Source of the DNA: Photobacterium salinisoli
Lineage (GTDB): Bacteria > Pseudomonadota > Gammaproteobacteria > Enterobacterales > Vibrionaceae
DNA length: 64,000 nucleotides
Assembly: GCF_003614885.1 (NCBI RefSeq)
Contig: NZ_QZMS01000011.1
Coordinates: 868,001 to 932,000 of the forward strand
Direction of reading: 5' to 3'
Each line of letters opens with the position of its first letter. Positions within the stretch are counted from its first letter, which is position 1. Positions 9,122-18,872 of this stretch are shown piece after piece. The position numbers and the translations under genes were made by a program. The notes under the pieces are model-generated. The model did not search any database, was not told where the DNA came from, and saw nothing but the letters and a program-made list of their open reading frames with translations.

Positions 9122-9532
9122 CTATTTCTTGCTGTATCTAAAGTATTGCAATATCAGTGTTAATAATACTGCTGCCACTTGTAATAAAATGTATTGGTCT
9201 AAAATCCTATCAAAGTCATTCATTTCTTTAATGATGTAATAGACTGAGTAAATAATAATTGAACATATCAGCGAAGTGGTTGATAAAATTATTTTTAAAT
9301 CTTTTTTTCTCGATGAACGCCATATTTTTTTTGTGATGAATAATGTTAAATACATACCGGAAATAAAGAATGTCGCTCCTGCTGGGCTGTTTTCATTATA
9401 ATTACTAAAAAATATCTCTGAAAATGATATTGAAATCAATAAGGCGATTGCAGCAACGAGGATGAAAACAAGAAATCCTTGTATTGTAATGAGAGAAAAA
9501 CTTTTTAATTGGTTAGTGTTGGTATTAGACAC
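9122..9532 (-). CDS. Small integral membrane protein, unknown
   Basis: A 136-residue protein with four hydrophobic segments (about residues 14-38, 50-66, 80-100 and 112-130) separated by short charged loops such as KKIWRSSRKKDLK. The DNA is much richer in A and T than its neighbours, which suggests acquisition by transfer. No conserved motif recognised. A ribosome-site-like GGAAGGAGG stretch lies upstream at about 9553-9561 on the plus strand reading, so the start on the minus strand is not well supported beyond the ATG. Flanking gaps of about 270 bases on each side contain no gene I can support. Confidence 0.5.
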   Translation of the reverse strand: MSNTNTNQLKSFSLITIQGFLVFILVAAIALLISISFSEIFFSNYNENSPAGATFFISGMYLTLFITKKIWRSSRKKDLKIILSTTSLICSIIIYSVYYIIKEMNDFDRILDQYILLQVAAVLLTLILQYFRYSKK

Positions 9533-9768
9533 TGTGTTTCCTTTGACTAGTTCGGAAGGAGGATAACGATATACTTCTTCATGGAGATTAAAGGAAATTT
9601 AGGCGGCTATTGAAAATTATTGTGTTGTCTTAAAGGTATTTATTAGGGCTTTATCACATAATTACCAGGAAAAAGCATTTTCATATTGATATTCTGTAGT
9701 CTTACAATAAGTGAAATATCGTGATGTTGAGCGAATAATGAATCGTTTAACATAGCCTGATTAAGTTA

Positions 9769-9793
9769 ACAGTGGCTGAATATCAGCCACTGT
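9769..9793 (-). terminator. Hairpin downstream of acyltransferase gene
   Basis: ACAGTGGCTGA, a 3-base loop, then TCAGCCACTGT: a perfect 11-bp stem 16 bases beyond the end of the minus-strand acyltransferase gene. The core AGTGGCTG/CAGCCACT recurs at 12525-12544, also after a minus-strand gene. Confidence 0.6.
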
Positions 9794-9808
9794 AATTGTA
9801 ATCAGCCG

Positions 9809-10993
9809 TTATGCTTTAGACACTTCTGGCGGGGTGCGTCTCCCTGCCATTCCCCGCATCCATGTCATCAATGGGCGTTCGAATAAGTAGTAACTGAATG
9901 TGGAAACGCAGATCAGCGCAGTGGTAAACAAAAGGATACCGGTCAATACAATACCAGCAGATGTTTGTGCATACCACCATGCGGTCCAGTCTGGGTTGAT
10001 GTGATGGATAACTCCCACCCCAGCTAATAGCAAGACAGAATGCCACAGGTAAATGGAATAAGAGATATCGCCCAAAAATTGCGTGACTTTATTATCGAGT
10101 AAGCTGAGCAACAACGAAGATCGTTTTTCCTGATTGGCTGCAACGAGTACTAAGAGTGCAAACAGTACATATGTGGTCATCGTGACTGTGTAGCTGATGC
10201 TGAACTGAAGCACGGTCATCAGCGCAATGATGAGCGCAAACAGTAACCCATCGTGATTTACCCAGCTTTTCGTTCCGGGACCGAATGAGATCCGGGATAA
10301 CCACAGACCTAATGTGAAGCCGCAAAGGCCACGGAAGAATGCATTCAGTGTTGAAGTGATATCCAATGTGCCATGCATACTAACCATACCGCTTAGTACC
10401 AGCATAATCAGGACTGGCAGCCAGGCATTGCTTTTTGCTGATCGCAAAAGCACTGACATTAGCAACGGAAAGACCATATAACACAGCCATTCAATACTCA
10501 GTGACCATCCCGCAATGTTCCAGCTTAAAGGCTGGGAAAGAATACCATTTACCAGGAACAAATTGGGTAACAGGGTCTCGGTTCGGTTAAACGGGCCGCT
10601 AAAAGGAGGAATTCCCGTGGCACCCCAGGCATCAAATAATGGGCCGGCATAAAAACCGATGTGGTGTACCGATTTGTAATATTCCCAACTAAAGAGTACG
10701 ACCAGAGTGACAAAGAACAGAGGATAAATACGACTGAAACGCAACCACATAAACCCTCGCCATTTTTTGAAGCTACTGCCTGTGGCGAAAGTTGATTGAT
10801 AAACATGCATCATGACAAAGCCACTCAAGATAAAAAAGATATCCACCCAGAGATAACCGTTTTCCAAAAAATGAGTGGATTGCGCAATACTGTCCCGCCA
10901 TTGCGGAAACAAAATTAAACGGGCATGAAAATAGGTAACGATGAGCGCAGCAATACCGCGAATCGGTGTTAATAAAGGGAGTTGACCTTGCAT
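9809..10993 (-). CDS. Acyltransferase family 3 membrane protein (OafA-like)
   Basis: A 394-residue protein with about ten membrane helices, of the acyltransferase-3 family that O-acetylates surface sugars or lipids. Family marks: LTPIRGIAALIVTYFHARL at the start (the catalytic-site R and H), YLWVDIFFILSGFVMMHVY (the VDxFFxLSGF motif), WSLSIEWLCYMVFPLL in the middle and YSIYLWHSVLLL near the end. A single gene with no polysaccharide cluster around it, so the acceptor is unknown. Confidence 0.9.
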   Translation of the reverse strand: MQGQLPLLTPIRGIAALIVTYFHARLILFPQWRDSIAQSTHFLENGYLWVDIFFILSGFVMMHVYQSTFATGSSFKKWRGFMWLRFSRIYPLFFVTLVVLFSWEYYKSVHHIGFYAGPLFDAWGATGIPPFSGPFNRTETLLPNLFLVNGILSQPLSWNIAGWSLSIEWLCYMVFPLLMSVLLRSAKSNAWLPVLIMLVLSGMVSMHGTLDITSTLNAFFRGLCGFTLGLWLSRISFGPGTKSWVNHDGLLFALIIALMTVLQFSISYTVTMTTYVLFALLVLVAANQEKRSSLLLSLLDNKVTQFLGDISYSIYLWHSVLLLAGVGVIHHINPDWTAWWYAQTSAGIVLTGILLFTTALICVSTFSYYLFERPLMTWMRGMAGRRTPPEVSKA

Positions 10994-11208
10994 GTCTTTG
11001 TCCTGTTTTTATGTTTTCTGTTCTTGCAGAAATAGGCCCCACGGTGGGTTATGAGTTGCCCTGATACTATCCGTGATTATTTTATGGCAAGAATTAATAG
11101 GTGTCTTGTTGCATTTATGCAGTAGAGTGTTGGGAGAGAAAAATCGTGATTGTCGTGGCGTATTAAATGTAAGCAATTGAAATATTGAAAGTTAAATACA
11201 GTGTCCGT

Positions 11209-11237
11209 GCATACGCTCCCGCTGCAAAAGCGTATGC
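11209..11237 (-). terminator. Hairpin downstream of the esterase gene
   Basis: GCATACGCT and its complement AGCGTATGC with an 11-base loop, about 85 bases past the minus-strand esterase stop. No strong T run. The rest of the 10994-11322 gap shows nothing but presumed promoter DNA for the acyltransferase. Confidence 0.45.
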
Positions 11238-11322
11238 ATCTGTGTTCTCTTTGTTTACCCTCATTATTTGTGAGCAGCTACCAATGATGGGATATTGATA
11301 CAGTATTTAATAGTGGTTCGGA

Positions 11323-12390
11323 TCATCCTGCACTGACCAAACGATCTATCATCCTTTTAATCGCCTTCATCTGCGGGGCGTCTTTGGTGTAATAGTTATA
11401 AGGTGGGTTATTAAGCGTGCCGTATCCCCAGAAATCCCAGCAGCCACGTGGGTTGTAGGGGATAAAATCAGACTTTTTCACCTGCGGGAAAAGTACGATG
11501 ATATCGTTGGTATCGGCAATTTCCAGATAACCGGTTTCTCTGATGTAAGTGGTGCCAATAAACGAAATACCCTGGCGACAGCCATGGACAGCGACATGTA
11601 CTTTACAGGATGCTGAGCGGCAACTGGCGGGAATGTAGACATACGCTGTGTCATCCATGCTGGTGGTGGAACTGCTGATGAATTCAGTCTGATCGAATGC
11701 CACTAAGTCTCCATCTGGCGTTGCCACAGGGGGATTCAGCGGACCATAAATGTGTGCCAGAATTCGCATAGCCTGCGGGATATCACAGTTATTGATATAA
11801 GGGGACTGTGTGAGATCGCAGGGGGTATCGGCCGGATCGCTGGTGATAAAGGCATGGCCGGCATTGACGCTGCTGTTGTAGCGGATCTGCGAGTCAGGTA
11901 CCCCCAGTTTCCGGTAAAAGTTCACTGCGGAATCGACCACACCTGTGACGACAGTTTCATCCAGCCTGCCCGAAAAAAGGTAAACCTGATCATTTTTCAG
12001 GTGCTGTGTATCGTCTATCCGGCCGTTGTTTGCTGTAACTTTCGCCAGCTCCGCTAAGTATCCGCTGTTGGGAAACAGGCTTGACGAACAGCCATTCAGG
12101 CTATTTTCACAGGGGTTCATGCAAGTGGTTGTGGCGTTGATCAGCGGATTCACAAACGGGTTGTTACCCGCGCAATTCCAGGGTCCTCCTGCAACAATCC
12201 CTGCCCCGACGAGCGACTCAGAAAAGGCGACATGAAATTGCGCTGCCATGAAGCCACCGGACGACAGACCGGAAATCGAGGTTTGACTGGCTTGCGCATT
12301 CAATGGCGGCAGCAGCACGTTTGTTGCGTGCGCTGAAACAGAAAACAGCAATGTAAAGGTCAATAAACGTTGTAACAGAGTGTGCAGCAT
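11323..12390 (-). CDS. Secreted PHB-depolymerase-like esterase
   Basis: A 355-residue exported serine hydrolase. It has a signal peptide (MLHTLLQRLLTFTLLFSVSAHA), the nucleophile elbow GLSSGGFMAAQFH (GxSxG, Ser near residue 44), and a later HGCRQGI segment near residue 270 followed by CWDFWGYG, all typical of poly(3-hydroxybutyrate) depolymerase-like proteins. Cysteine pairs (NCAG, TTCMNPCENSLNGC) suggest disulfides. No separate substrate-binding domain is present, so the substrate may be a short polyester or another ester. Monocistronic by position. Confidence 0.82.
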   Translation of the reverse strand: MLHTLLQRLLTFTLLFSVSAHATNVLLPPLNAQASQTSISGLSSGGFMAAQFHVAFSESLVGAGIVAGGPWNCAGNNPFVNPLINATTTCMNPCENSLNGCSSSLFPNSGYLAELAKVTANNGRIDDTQHLKNDQVYLFSGRLDETVVTGVVDSAVNFYRKLGVPDSQIRYNSSVNAGHAFITSDPADTPCDLTQSPYINNCDIPQAMRILAHIYGPLNPPVATPDGDLVAFDQTEFISSSTTSMDDTAYVYIPASCRSASCKVHVAVHGCRQGISFIGTTYIRETGYLEIADTNDIIVLFPQVKKSDFIPYNPRGCWDFWGYGTLNNPPYNYYTKDAPQMKAIKRMIDRLVSAG

Positions 12391-12524
12391 TCTGAACTCC
12401 TGTCTGATGGGTTGACGTCCTGTCGCACACTTTTGCGCGTGTCAGGAAGGAGTATAGGTGCGAATAAGCAATATGTTGCGCAAATGTGAATTTCAGATCT
12501 GCATCGAAGGCGGGTGATGTTGAA

Positions 12525-12544
12525 AGTGGCTGATAACAGCCACT
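12525..12544 (-). terminator. Hairpin downstream of the MFS gene
   Basis: AGTGGCTG, loop ATAA, CAGCCACT: a perfect 8-bp stem about 70 bases past the minus-strand MFS stop. It has the same core as the hairpin at 9769-9793. Confidence 0.5.
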
Positions 12545-12614
12545 GCCTGGGGTATTGTGGTTTTATCTCTATCGGCTATTCCCGGGAGCCGGTTATTCTC
12601 CGAGAGCACACGAC

Positions 12615-13847
12615 TCATCCCGTCTGATTGACGTTATCAAAGCGAATAAATGACTTGCCTTTCCATAGCACTGGCGTGCAGGCAATGAAGGCGAGTGCCA
12701 CATAAAGCATGGTTGAAAAATCTAACGAGTGATCTGATTGCAAGTTAACGGTCAGGCTACTTAACGCGCCGCCCAGACCAACAGCGCAATGCTGGAGTGA
12801 GTTTTGCAAACTGATGATAATCACCCGGTCTTGTGGGGTGAAGGCACTTATTAATTCGGTAATTAACACGAGTGTACGTGTAGAACTGACAATCACAAAA
12901 AGGACAAAGGCGAGGGCCGCAAGATTAACATTTTCTGTTTGAAAGCCTATTCCTACCGAGACCGCCATAACCAATGAAAGTAAGCCTATTAACTTTCCAA
13001 CTGAATAGTCATTCATTTTTGCTCTTGCATAATATTGAATGAAAATAAAAGAGCCCAGACCGCTTACTGTGTAACACAGGCTAAGGAGATTATCAGAGAT
13101 TTTGAGGTTTATCGTTAACATTACAGGGTATTGCGTTGATACGAAAAAAGTACTGAAAATTGCTGTAAAAATTATGCTGATAGAGAAAAGTGATGTTTTG
13201 TAATTACTCAATGAAGCCATTGGCGGTGATTCTTGTATATTAATTATTGGTGTTGTAACTCGAGGCTTGAATGAAGTGAGGAGAACAATCGCAAATAAAA
13301 AGGTAACAAAGAATAAAGCCATCCCTAATAATTGAAATCCAAACTGCCAGTTGGTACCCGAGGACGCTAAGATGAGGCTAGGAACACCAAGCGCAAGCGC
13401 TAAAGGAAAGGAGCTGACCAATATTGCCGTATTTTTCTTTTTGTTGTTCTTATCAGAAAGTAAAACGACATAGTTCAGATTTAAAACAGCCAACGCTCCG
13501 CCAAAAAATCCCGTTAGTATTCGAGCGAAAAGTAAAAGAGTAAAGTCATCCAGTACTGAAGTAAGTAGCGTTACGCTGGTTATACCTGCGAGATAAAAAA
13601 AGATTCGCTTTTTTTCACGATTAATATCATATGAGCCTTTGATAATCAGACAAGTAAGCGCCGCTGCCAGAGCGTAAGCAGAAGTAAGATAACCAGCTTG
13701 TGATGCTGGAACACCAACTTCCAGTGTCATTAGTGAGCTAAAAGGCACAATAACTAACGCGTCCAGAGCAACCAGAAAATGAACCATAAAACAGATATAC
13801 AGACTGTAATCGGAGATTCGACGTGATGAAAAATATGAAATGAGCAT
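12615..13847 (-). CDS. MFS transporter, sugar/drug efflux type
   Basis: A 410-residue major facilitator protein with about twelve helices. The first half holds the loop ASQAGYLTSAYALAAALTC and then LLFARILTGFFGGALAVLN, typical of the AraJ/YdhP-like efflux group. The DNA is AT-richer than the LysR gene divergent to it. It is divergently paired with the LysR gene at 13966 across about 118 bases, so that regulator probably controls it. Substrate unknown. Confidence 0.82.
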   Translation of the reverse strand: MLISYFSSRRISDYSLYICFMVHFLVALDALVIVPFSSLMTLEVGVPASQAGYLTSAYALAAALTCLIIKGSYDINREKKRIFFYLAGITSVTLLTSVLDDFTLLLFARILTGFFGGALAVLNLNYVVLLSDKNNKKKNTAILVSSFPLALALGVPSLILASSGTNWQFGFQLLGMALFFVTFLFAIVLLTSFKPRVTTPIINIQESPPMASLSNYKTSLFSISIIFTAIFSTFFVSTQYPVMLTINLKISDNLLSLCYTVSGLGSFIFIQYYARAKMNDYSVGKLIGLLSLVMAVSVGIGFQTENVNLAALAFVLFVIVSSTRTLVLITELISAFTPQDRVIIISLQNSLQHCAVGLGGALSSLTVNLQSDHSLDFSTMLYVALAFIACTPVLWKGKSFIRFDNVNQTG

Positions 13848-13965
13848 TGTTAAGCCTTTATGGTTCTGATGATAAACACTTTCATGAAAACCTTATTGTA
13901 TTAGCCCGGATTGAGTAATAAAGTGCGATATATTGGTTTGATAATCCAACGAATCGGGATAATAA

Positions 13966-14862
13966 ATGATTGAGCAGATCGAGCAGCAATGGTTGAAAAG
14001 TTTTCACTGCGTTTATGAGTACAACAGCTTTAAAAAGGCAGCAGAACAGCTTAATTTACCCACATCAAACGTCAGCCGTCATGTCGCTTTACTTGAGGAG
14101 AAGCTGAATACCCGGTTACTGGAAAGAACGACGCGACGTATGACCCCAACCGAGGCGGGTGAGCAGCTTTACTCTACGACACAGGTCTTATTAGCGGCGC
14201 TGAACGATGCGCTTGAAGAAGTCAATCAGCAGGCTCAAACGGTAGCCGGTTCGCTCAGAATTCTGATGCCGGATATTCCGGTACTCGCAAAGTCAGTCGT
14301 CGATTTTTGTGTTGAACATCCTGCAATATCACTATCTTGTGAAACCAGCCTGAGCCCCAAAGAAAGCTTACTGGATGGGTTTGATCTGATCCTGAGCTAT
14401 CACCGCGGAAAAATTACCGATAGTGGCTGGGTGGCGAAAGAGATAGTCAGGTTGCGAAGCATAGTGGTCGCTGCACCAGATGTGATCAGACAGCATGGCC
14501 GTCCTGATAAAGTGGCCGATTTGAACCACTTGCCTTGTATCAGTAGCTTAACGGCGTTAAATGGCACACCTTGGGTTTTCAGACATTCAAACGGTCAGCA
14601 GCTTACGCAGAGTGTGAAATCGTCATTTAAAGTCAATAGCGGCAACATGGCAAAGTTTGGTGCGCTGGCAGGTCTTGGCTTCGCGATATTGCCTGAGGAG
14701 TCGTGTGTCGATGAAATAAACGCAGGCACATTGCAGCTCATAGAATTAGATGCTGAACCTGAGCCTCTGGTTCTTTACGCTTTTTATGCCGGGCGAAAAC
14801 ATTTGGCAAAAAAGATCACGATTTTCATTGAACACCTGCAAAAACACCTGAGGACTCAGTGA
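13966..14862 (+). CDS. LysR-type regulator
   Basis: A 298-residue LysR regulator. The N-terminal winged helix reads FHCVYEYNSFKKAAEQLNLPTSNVSRHVALLEEKLNTRLLER and the effector-binding domain follows, ending in YAFYAGRKHLAKKITIFIEHL. The style of the effector domain (DLILSYHRGKITDSGWVAKEI) is that of the CrgA/AaeR-like group. Divergent from the MFS gene, the likely target. Confidence 0.9.
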   Translation: MIEQIEQQWLKSFHCVYEYNSFKKAAEQLNLPTSNVSRHVALLEEKLNTRLLERTTRRMTPTEAGEQLYSTTQVLLAALNDALEEVNQQAQTVAGSLRILMPDIPVLAKSVVDFCVEHPAISLSCETSLSPKESLLDGFDLILSYHRGKITDSGWVAKEIVRLRSIVVAAPDVIRQHGRPDKVADLNHLPCISSLTALNGTPWVFRHSNGQQLTQSVKSSFKVNSGNMAKFGALAGLGFAILPEESCVDEINAGTLQLIELDAEPEPLVLYAFYAGRKHLAKKITIFIEHLQKHLRTQ

Positions 14863-14907
14863 GTGAAACATTGTGAATGCAAAGGGTGTGGGGTATTTCC
14901 GGATGAT

Positions 14908-15792
14908 TCAGGAAGATTGCAGTGTCTGACGAATACAGTCGATAAACCAGCTATAACGAGTGGCCAGTTCACGATGGCGTTTCCACACCAGATATAAAGG
15001 CTCCCTGATATTGACGCTGCGGTGCAGAATACGCAGATCCTGTGCGTACGGGGACTCCAGAATGGTACTTTCCGGCAGGACGGTAAAACCGACCCCGAGT
15101 GAAACCGGAAGCAATATTTGGCTGAGCTGATTAATGTAACCACGCACCGGCAGCGAATCGTGCGGTATGGAAAATGGCAGGTCCAGCAACACACTGTCGA
15201 GATACCGGCGGGCGTTGGGGTGATCAATGAACCCGGTTTCTGAGAGCAAAGCTTCCGACAACCCGGATTTACTTTGCGTGGCAGGAAAAACCAGGCACAG
15301 GGTTTCTTCACCAATTCGCTCTCGGTGAAAACGCGACTGCGCAGGCGGTTCAGTGACAATGCCCAGTTCGACTTCATCCTGTGTCAATAACTGAAGCACG
15401 CGTTGATCCGGCGCAGATTCAACACTGACTCCCAATCCGGGATGGGCAAGCTGGCGCTGAAGAAAAAGCGGGTAAAGCTGGTTGGCCAGCGTACCGGACA
15501 TAGCAAACCTGCACGGACCAGCTTCCGGGTTATCCTGTAACAGCGCCTGCTGCAGGCGCTTTTCTTCTGCCAGCAAAGCCTGACAGTGCTGATACAGCAC
15601 TGTGCCTGCATGGGTCAGTTCAAACTTTTTCCCTGTCCGAACCAAAAGTGCCTGTCCCAGTTGCTGCTCCAGTTTTCGGATATGCTGACTGACACCCGGT
15701 TGGGTCATATGAAGCCGGGCGGCGGTTTCTGTGAACTGGCCGACGTCGATCAGAGTGGCGAAGGTATGGAGCCATTGCCTGTTGAGTTTCAT
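14908..15792 (-). CDS. LysR-type regulator
   Basis: A 294-residue LysR regulator from ATG 15792 (MKLNRQWLHTF); the frame is open further upstream but the HTH domain starts here. The DNA-binding segment is QFTETAARLHMTQPGVSQHIRKLEQQLGQALL. It is convergent with the LysR gene ending at 14862 and divergent from the VOC protein gene at 15891, about 98 bases away, so the VOC gene is the likely target. Effector unknown. Confidence 0.9.
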   Translation of the reverse strand: MKLNRQWLHTFATLIDVGQFTETAARLHMTQPGVSQHIRKLEQQLGQALLVRTGKKFELTHAGTVLYQHCQALLAEEKRLQQALLQDNPEAGPCRFAMSGTLANQLYPLFLQRQLAHPGLGVSVESAPDQRVLQLLTQDEVELGIVTEPPAQSRFHRERIGEETLCLVFPATQSKSGLSEALLSETGFIDHPNARRYLDSVLLDLPFSIPHDSLPVRGYINQLSQILLPVSLGVGFTVLPESTILESPYAQDLRILHRSVNIREPLYLVWKRHRELATRYSWFIDCIRQTLQSS

Positions 15793-15890
15793 AGATAACA
15801 AATCGTAATGGAAATAAGAATAAATGATAATTTTTAATTCGTATTTTGGCGAATTAAAGTGGAGCACTCAAGAACAGGAGGGTTTCACCC

Positions 15891-16409
15891 ATGAAGACAG
15901 ACGAACATATGCCTTACCCAAGAACGTTTTCTCATATTGGTATTTCGGTGCCGGATCTCGAAGCGGCCGTGACGTTTTACACCGAGGTGCTCGGTTGGTA
16001 TCTGATCATGCCACCGACGGAAATTGTGGAGGATGACAGCGCCATCGGTGAAATGTGTACCGATGTGTTTGGTGAGGGCTGGGGACGATTTCGGATCGCG
16101 CACCTCTCAACAGGGGATCGCATTGGTGTGGAACTGTTTCAGTTTGATAATCAGCAACAGCCGGAAAACAACTTTGAATACTGGAAAACCGGCGTGTTTC
16201 ATTTCTGTGTGCAGGACCCGAATGTCGAGGAGCTGGCAGAGCGAATCGTTGCTGCAGGCGGTAAAAAGCGGATGAAAGCGCCACGCTATTATTACCCGGG
16301 TGAGAAGCCGTATCGCATGATTTATATGGAAGACCCGTTCGGGAATATTCTGGAAATCTACAGCCACAGTTATGAACTGCATTACGCCAGTGGTGCCTAC
16401 AGTCAGTAA
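15891..16409 (+). CDS. VOC-superfamily protein (glyoxalase/dioxygenase fold)
   Basis: A 172-residue vicinal-oxygen-chelate protein. Two paired beta-alpha-beta-beta-beta units are seen: FSHIGISVPDLEAAVTFYTEVLGW at residues 13-36 (first metal His) and FHFCVQDPNVEELAERIVAAGG at about 104-125, ending with MEDPFGNILEIYSHSYEL, whose Glu is the usual last metal ligand. This could be a lactoylglutathione lyase, an isomerase or an extradiol dioxygenase. ATG 15891 has an AGGAGGG site 7 bases upstream. Divergent from a LysR regulator. Confidence 0.82.
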   Translation: MKTDEHMPYPRTFSHIGISVPDLEAAVTFYTEVLGWYLIMPPTEIVEDDSAIGEMCTDVFGEGWGRFRIAHLSTGDRIGVELFQFDNQQQPENNFEYWKTGVFHFCVQDPNVEELAERIVAAGGKKRMKAPRYYYPGEKPYRMIYMEDPFGNILEIYSHSYELHYASGAYSQ

Positions 16410-16440
16410 GCAGATTGTGATTTCATAGTGAGTTGGAATA

Positions 16441-16475
16441 AAAAAGCCAGCATCGTTTTGCGATGCTGGCTTTTT
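16441..16475. terminator. Bidirectional terminator between VOC gene and betT
   Basis: AAAAAGCCAGCATCG, loop TTTTG, CGATGCTGGCTTTTT: a perfect 15-bp inverted repeat with T runs on both strands, lying between two convergent genes. Confidence 0.93.
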
Positions 16476-16499
16476 CAGTCTTCTCAAGAAGCTGAAACC

Positions 16500-18476
16500 T
16501 TATGACAGGACAGGCTCTTCCTGAATGTTTTCCGAGGTGGCCAGATGCAGGAAGTGCATGTGGCGCTCGTACTGGGTTAAGGCATCGGCAATAATCTGCT
16601 CCTGGTTGTAACCCATCACATCATATTGCTGGCCGCCTTGCAGCAGGAAGACTTCCGCGCGGTAGTAATCGTCATACGATTCATTGGCATAGGCTGGCAG
16701 CGCAAAGTGGCGCAGGCGAATGCCATAGGCAAAATCTTCCACTTCTTCTTTCTCAACCACTAACCGGACCCGAGACTCATCCAGCACCTGCAGCTTGGCT
16801 GCCAGACCCTGAACTTTCATTTCTTTGACCAGGTTTGTCAAAGCCGGTATGGCCGTTGAGGTCATGAATTTCTCAGCTTCATCCTGCTTCGGGTGGTTCA
16901 CCATGGCCGAAATGCGGGACTTCCAGCTTACACTGGCCTGAGTGTATTGCACGCTGGTGTTGTGTGTCTGGATACTGTTTTGCAGCATATAGTCGTTGCG
17001 CAGTGCTTTGAACAGGCAGTAACAGAACAGCAGCATCAGAATCATGATCGGGAATGCGCTGGCAATGGTCATGGTTTGCAGGGCAGACAGACCACCGGCA
17101 GCCAGCAGCGCCGCGGCCACTACACCTTCAATGACGGCCCAGAAGATACGCTGCCAAACCGGTGGCTCAGCCGCACCGCCTGATGTCAGGGTATCGATAA
17201 CCAGAGAGCCGGAGTCGGAAGAACTGACGAAGAAAGTGATCACCAGTGCCACACCTATGACGGACAGTACAGTCGACATAGGCATGTGCTCGAAGAACTT
17301 AAACAGAGCAACGGGCACATTGTCACTCACCGCCTGACTCAGATAGGTCGCACCGTGGTTCATGATGGCATCAATGGCTGTGTTACCAAAGGCAGTAAAC
17401 CATAGGAAGCCGAACAGGGATGGGATCAGCAGTACACCCACCAGGAATTCACGGATAGTACGGCCACGTGAAATCCGGGCGATAAACATACCTACGAACG
17501 GTGACCAGGATACCCACCAGCCCCAGTACAGCAGTGTCCAGCCGCCGATCCAGTCTTCCTTCGGCTCGTAGGCATAGAGGTTGAAGGTTTTGTTCACTAT
17601 ATCGCTTAAGTAGGCACCAGTGTTTTGCACAAACGACTTCATGATCAATGCTGTTGGGCCAGCAATGATGACAACAGCCAGCAGCAGGACGGCCAGAAAC
17701 ATATTGATGTTTGACAGACGTTTGATACCGCCGTCCAGACCCATGACAACTGAAACAGTGGCAATCAGGGTGATGGCGGCAATCAGGATGACCTGAACTG
17801 TGGTGCTTTGTGGCATATCAAACAGATAGTTGAAACCCGCATTGACCTGTACCACACCAAAGCCCAAAGAGGTGGCTACACCAAACAGCGTACCGATCAC
17901 GGCAAAAATATCGATCACATGACCGATAGGGCCATAGATTTTTTCGCCAAGGATCGGATACAGGGCAGAGCGTGGCAGCAGTGGCAGCTTGTGGCGGTAC
18001 GCAAAATAGGCCATCGCCAGTGCAACCAGCGCATAGATCCCCCAGGCATGCAGACCCCAGTGGAAGAAAGTAATCTTCATGGCTTCACGCGCTGCTTCCA
18101 CCGATTGCGGATCACCGACAGGAGGGGATGTGAAGTGCATAACAGGCTCTGCGACGCCAAAGAACATCAGGCCAATGCCCATGCCGGCGGAAAACAGCAT
18201 CGCCAGCCAGGAGCTGTAGCTGTAATCAGGTTCGGAGTGATCGGGCCCGAGCTTGATATCACCCAGGCGGCTGAACATAACCAGAATGAGGAAAATCAAA
18301 AAGATGGCTACAGCCAGGATGTAGATCCAGCTAGCCTGAGTAATGATCCAGCCTTGAATGTTTTTAAAGTAGGCTTCCATGGCTTGCGGCCACATCACAC
18401 CTATAAAAGAGAGCGCGGCAATGAAGATTGCCGAGGTAAAAAATACCGGTTTATTTAAATCTGACTTAATTTCCAT
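16500..18476 (-). CDS. betT: BCCT transporter, BetT-like choline uptake
   Basis: A 658-residue, twelve-helix betaine/choline/carnitine transporter. The family core WWVSWSPFVGMFIARISRGRT is present near residue 330, with FHWGLHAWGIYALVALA earlier. The long C-terminal cytoplasmic extension (from about residue 520), with YYRAEVFLLQGGQQYDVMGYNQEQ and YERHMHFLHL, is that of the proton-driven BetT group, not the short sodium-driven BetP or OpuD types. It would import choline for glycine betaine synthesis under salt stress, but betIBA is not adjacent here. Confidence 0.85.
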   Translation of the reverse strand: MEIKSDLNKPVFFTSAIFIAALSFIGVMWPQAMEAYFKNIQGWIITQASWIYILAVAIFLIFLILVMFSRLGDIKLGPDHSEPDYSYSSWLAMLFSAGMGIGLMFFGVAEPVMHFTSPPVGDPQSVEAAREAMKITFFHWGLHAWGIYALVALAMAYFAYRHKLPLLPRSALYPILGEKIYGPIGHVIDIFAVIGTLFGVATSLGFGVVQVNAGFNYLFDMPQSTTVQVILIAAITLIATVSVVMGLDGGIKRLSNINMFLAVLLLAVVIIAGPTALIMKSFVQNTGAYLSDIVNKTFNLYAYEPKEDWIGGWTLLYWGWWVSWSPFVGMFIARISRGRTIREFLVGVLLIPSLFGFLWFTAFGNTAIDAIMNHGATYLSQAVSDNVPVALFKFFEHMPMSTVLSVIGVALVITFFVSSSDSGSLVIDTLTSGGAAEPPVWQRIFWAVIEGVVAAALLAAGGLSALQTMTIASAFPIMILMLLFCYCLFKALRNDYMLQNSIQTHNTSVQYTQASVSWKSRISAMVNHPKQDEAEKFMTSTAIPALTNLVKEMKVQGLAAKLQVLDESRVRLVVEKEEVEDFAYGIRLRHFALPAYANESYDDYYRAEVFLLQGGQQYDVMGYNQEQIIADALTQYERHMHFLHLATSENIQEEPVLS

Positions 18477-18828
18477 AAATCCTTCAAATCTTACGGTTGC
18501 TATGTCCGGTCAGGGGGCGCCATGATAGTGGCAGAGGCCTTAGTGAAAATTGATGAAAATCAATTCAACGGACAGTGAAATAGGCCATGTTATAAGCAAA
18601 AATTTGCGCCATGACCTCTTGTTAAGCAGGTATTCCAGATTTTTCTGCTTATGAAAAACGGAGGGATATTATCAATTTTTTGCTTAGTGTTCAAAGTGTG
18701 ATCTTGGTCTACCTTTAGGTTTTAACTCTAAATAATGCTTTATCTTATTGTTTAATAAGTAAAAACACATCTACTTGAGCGATCAGATAAAAATTCGTGG
18801 GCGATTGTTTTGAGCTGTAAGTGTTAAT
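18477..18828. other. AT-rich gene-free stretch
   Basis: No open frame or RNA gene that I can support. It should contain the betT promoter; I could not fix its elements. Confidence 0.5.
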
Positions 18829-18853
18829 GAAAAAGAGCGCCTGTCGGCGCTCT
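18829..18853 (-). terminator. Terminator of the yjf-like operon
   Basis: On the minus strand AGAGCGCC, loop GACA, GGCGCTCT is followed by a T run (TTTTTC). It sits about 20 bases beyond the last gene of the operon. Confidence 0.88.
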
Positions 18854-18872
18854 GGGCAAAAGTCAGGTCAGA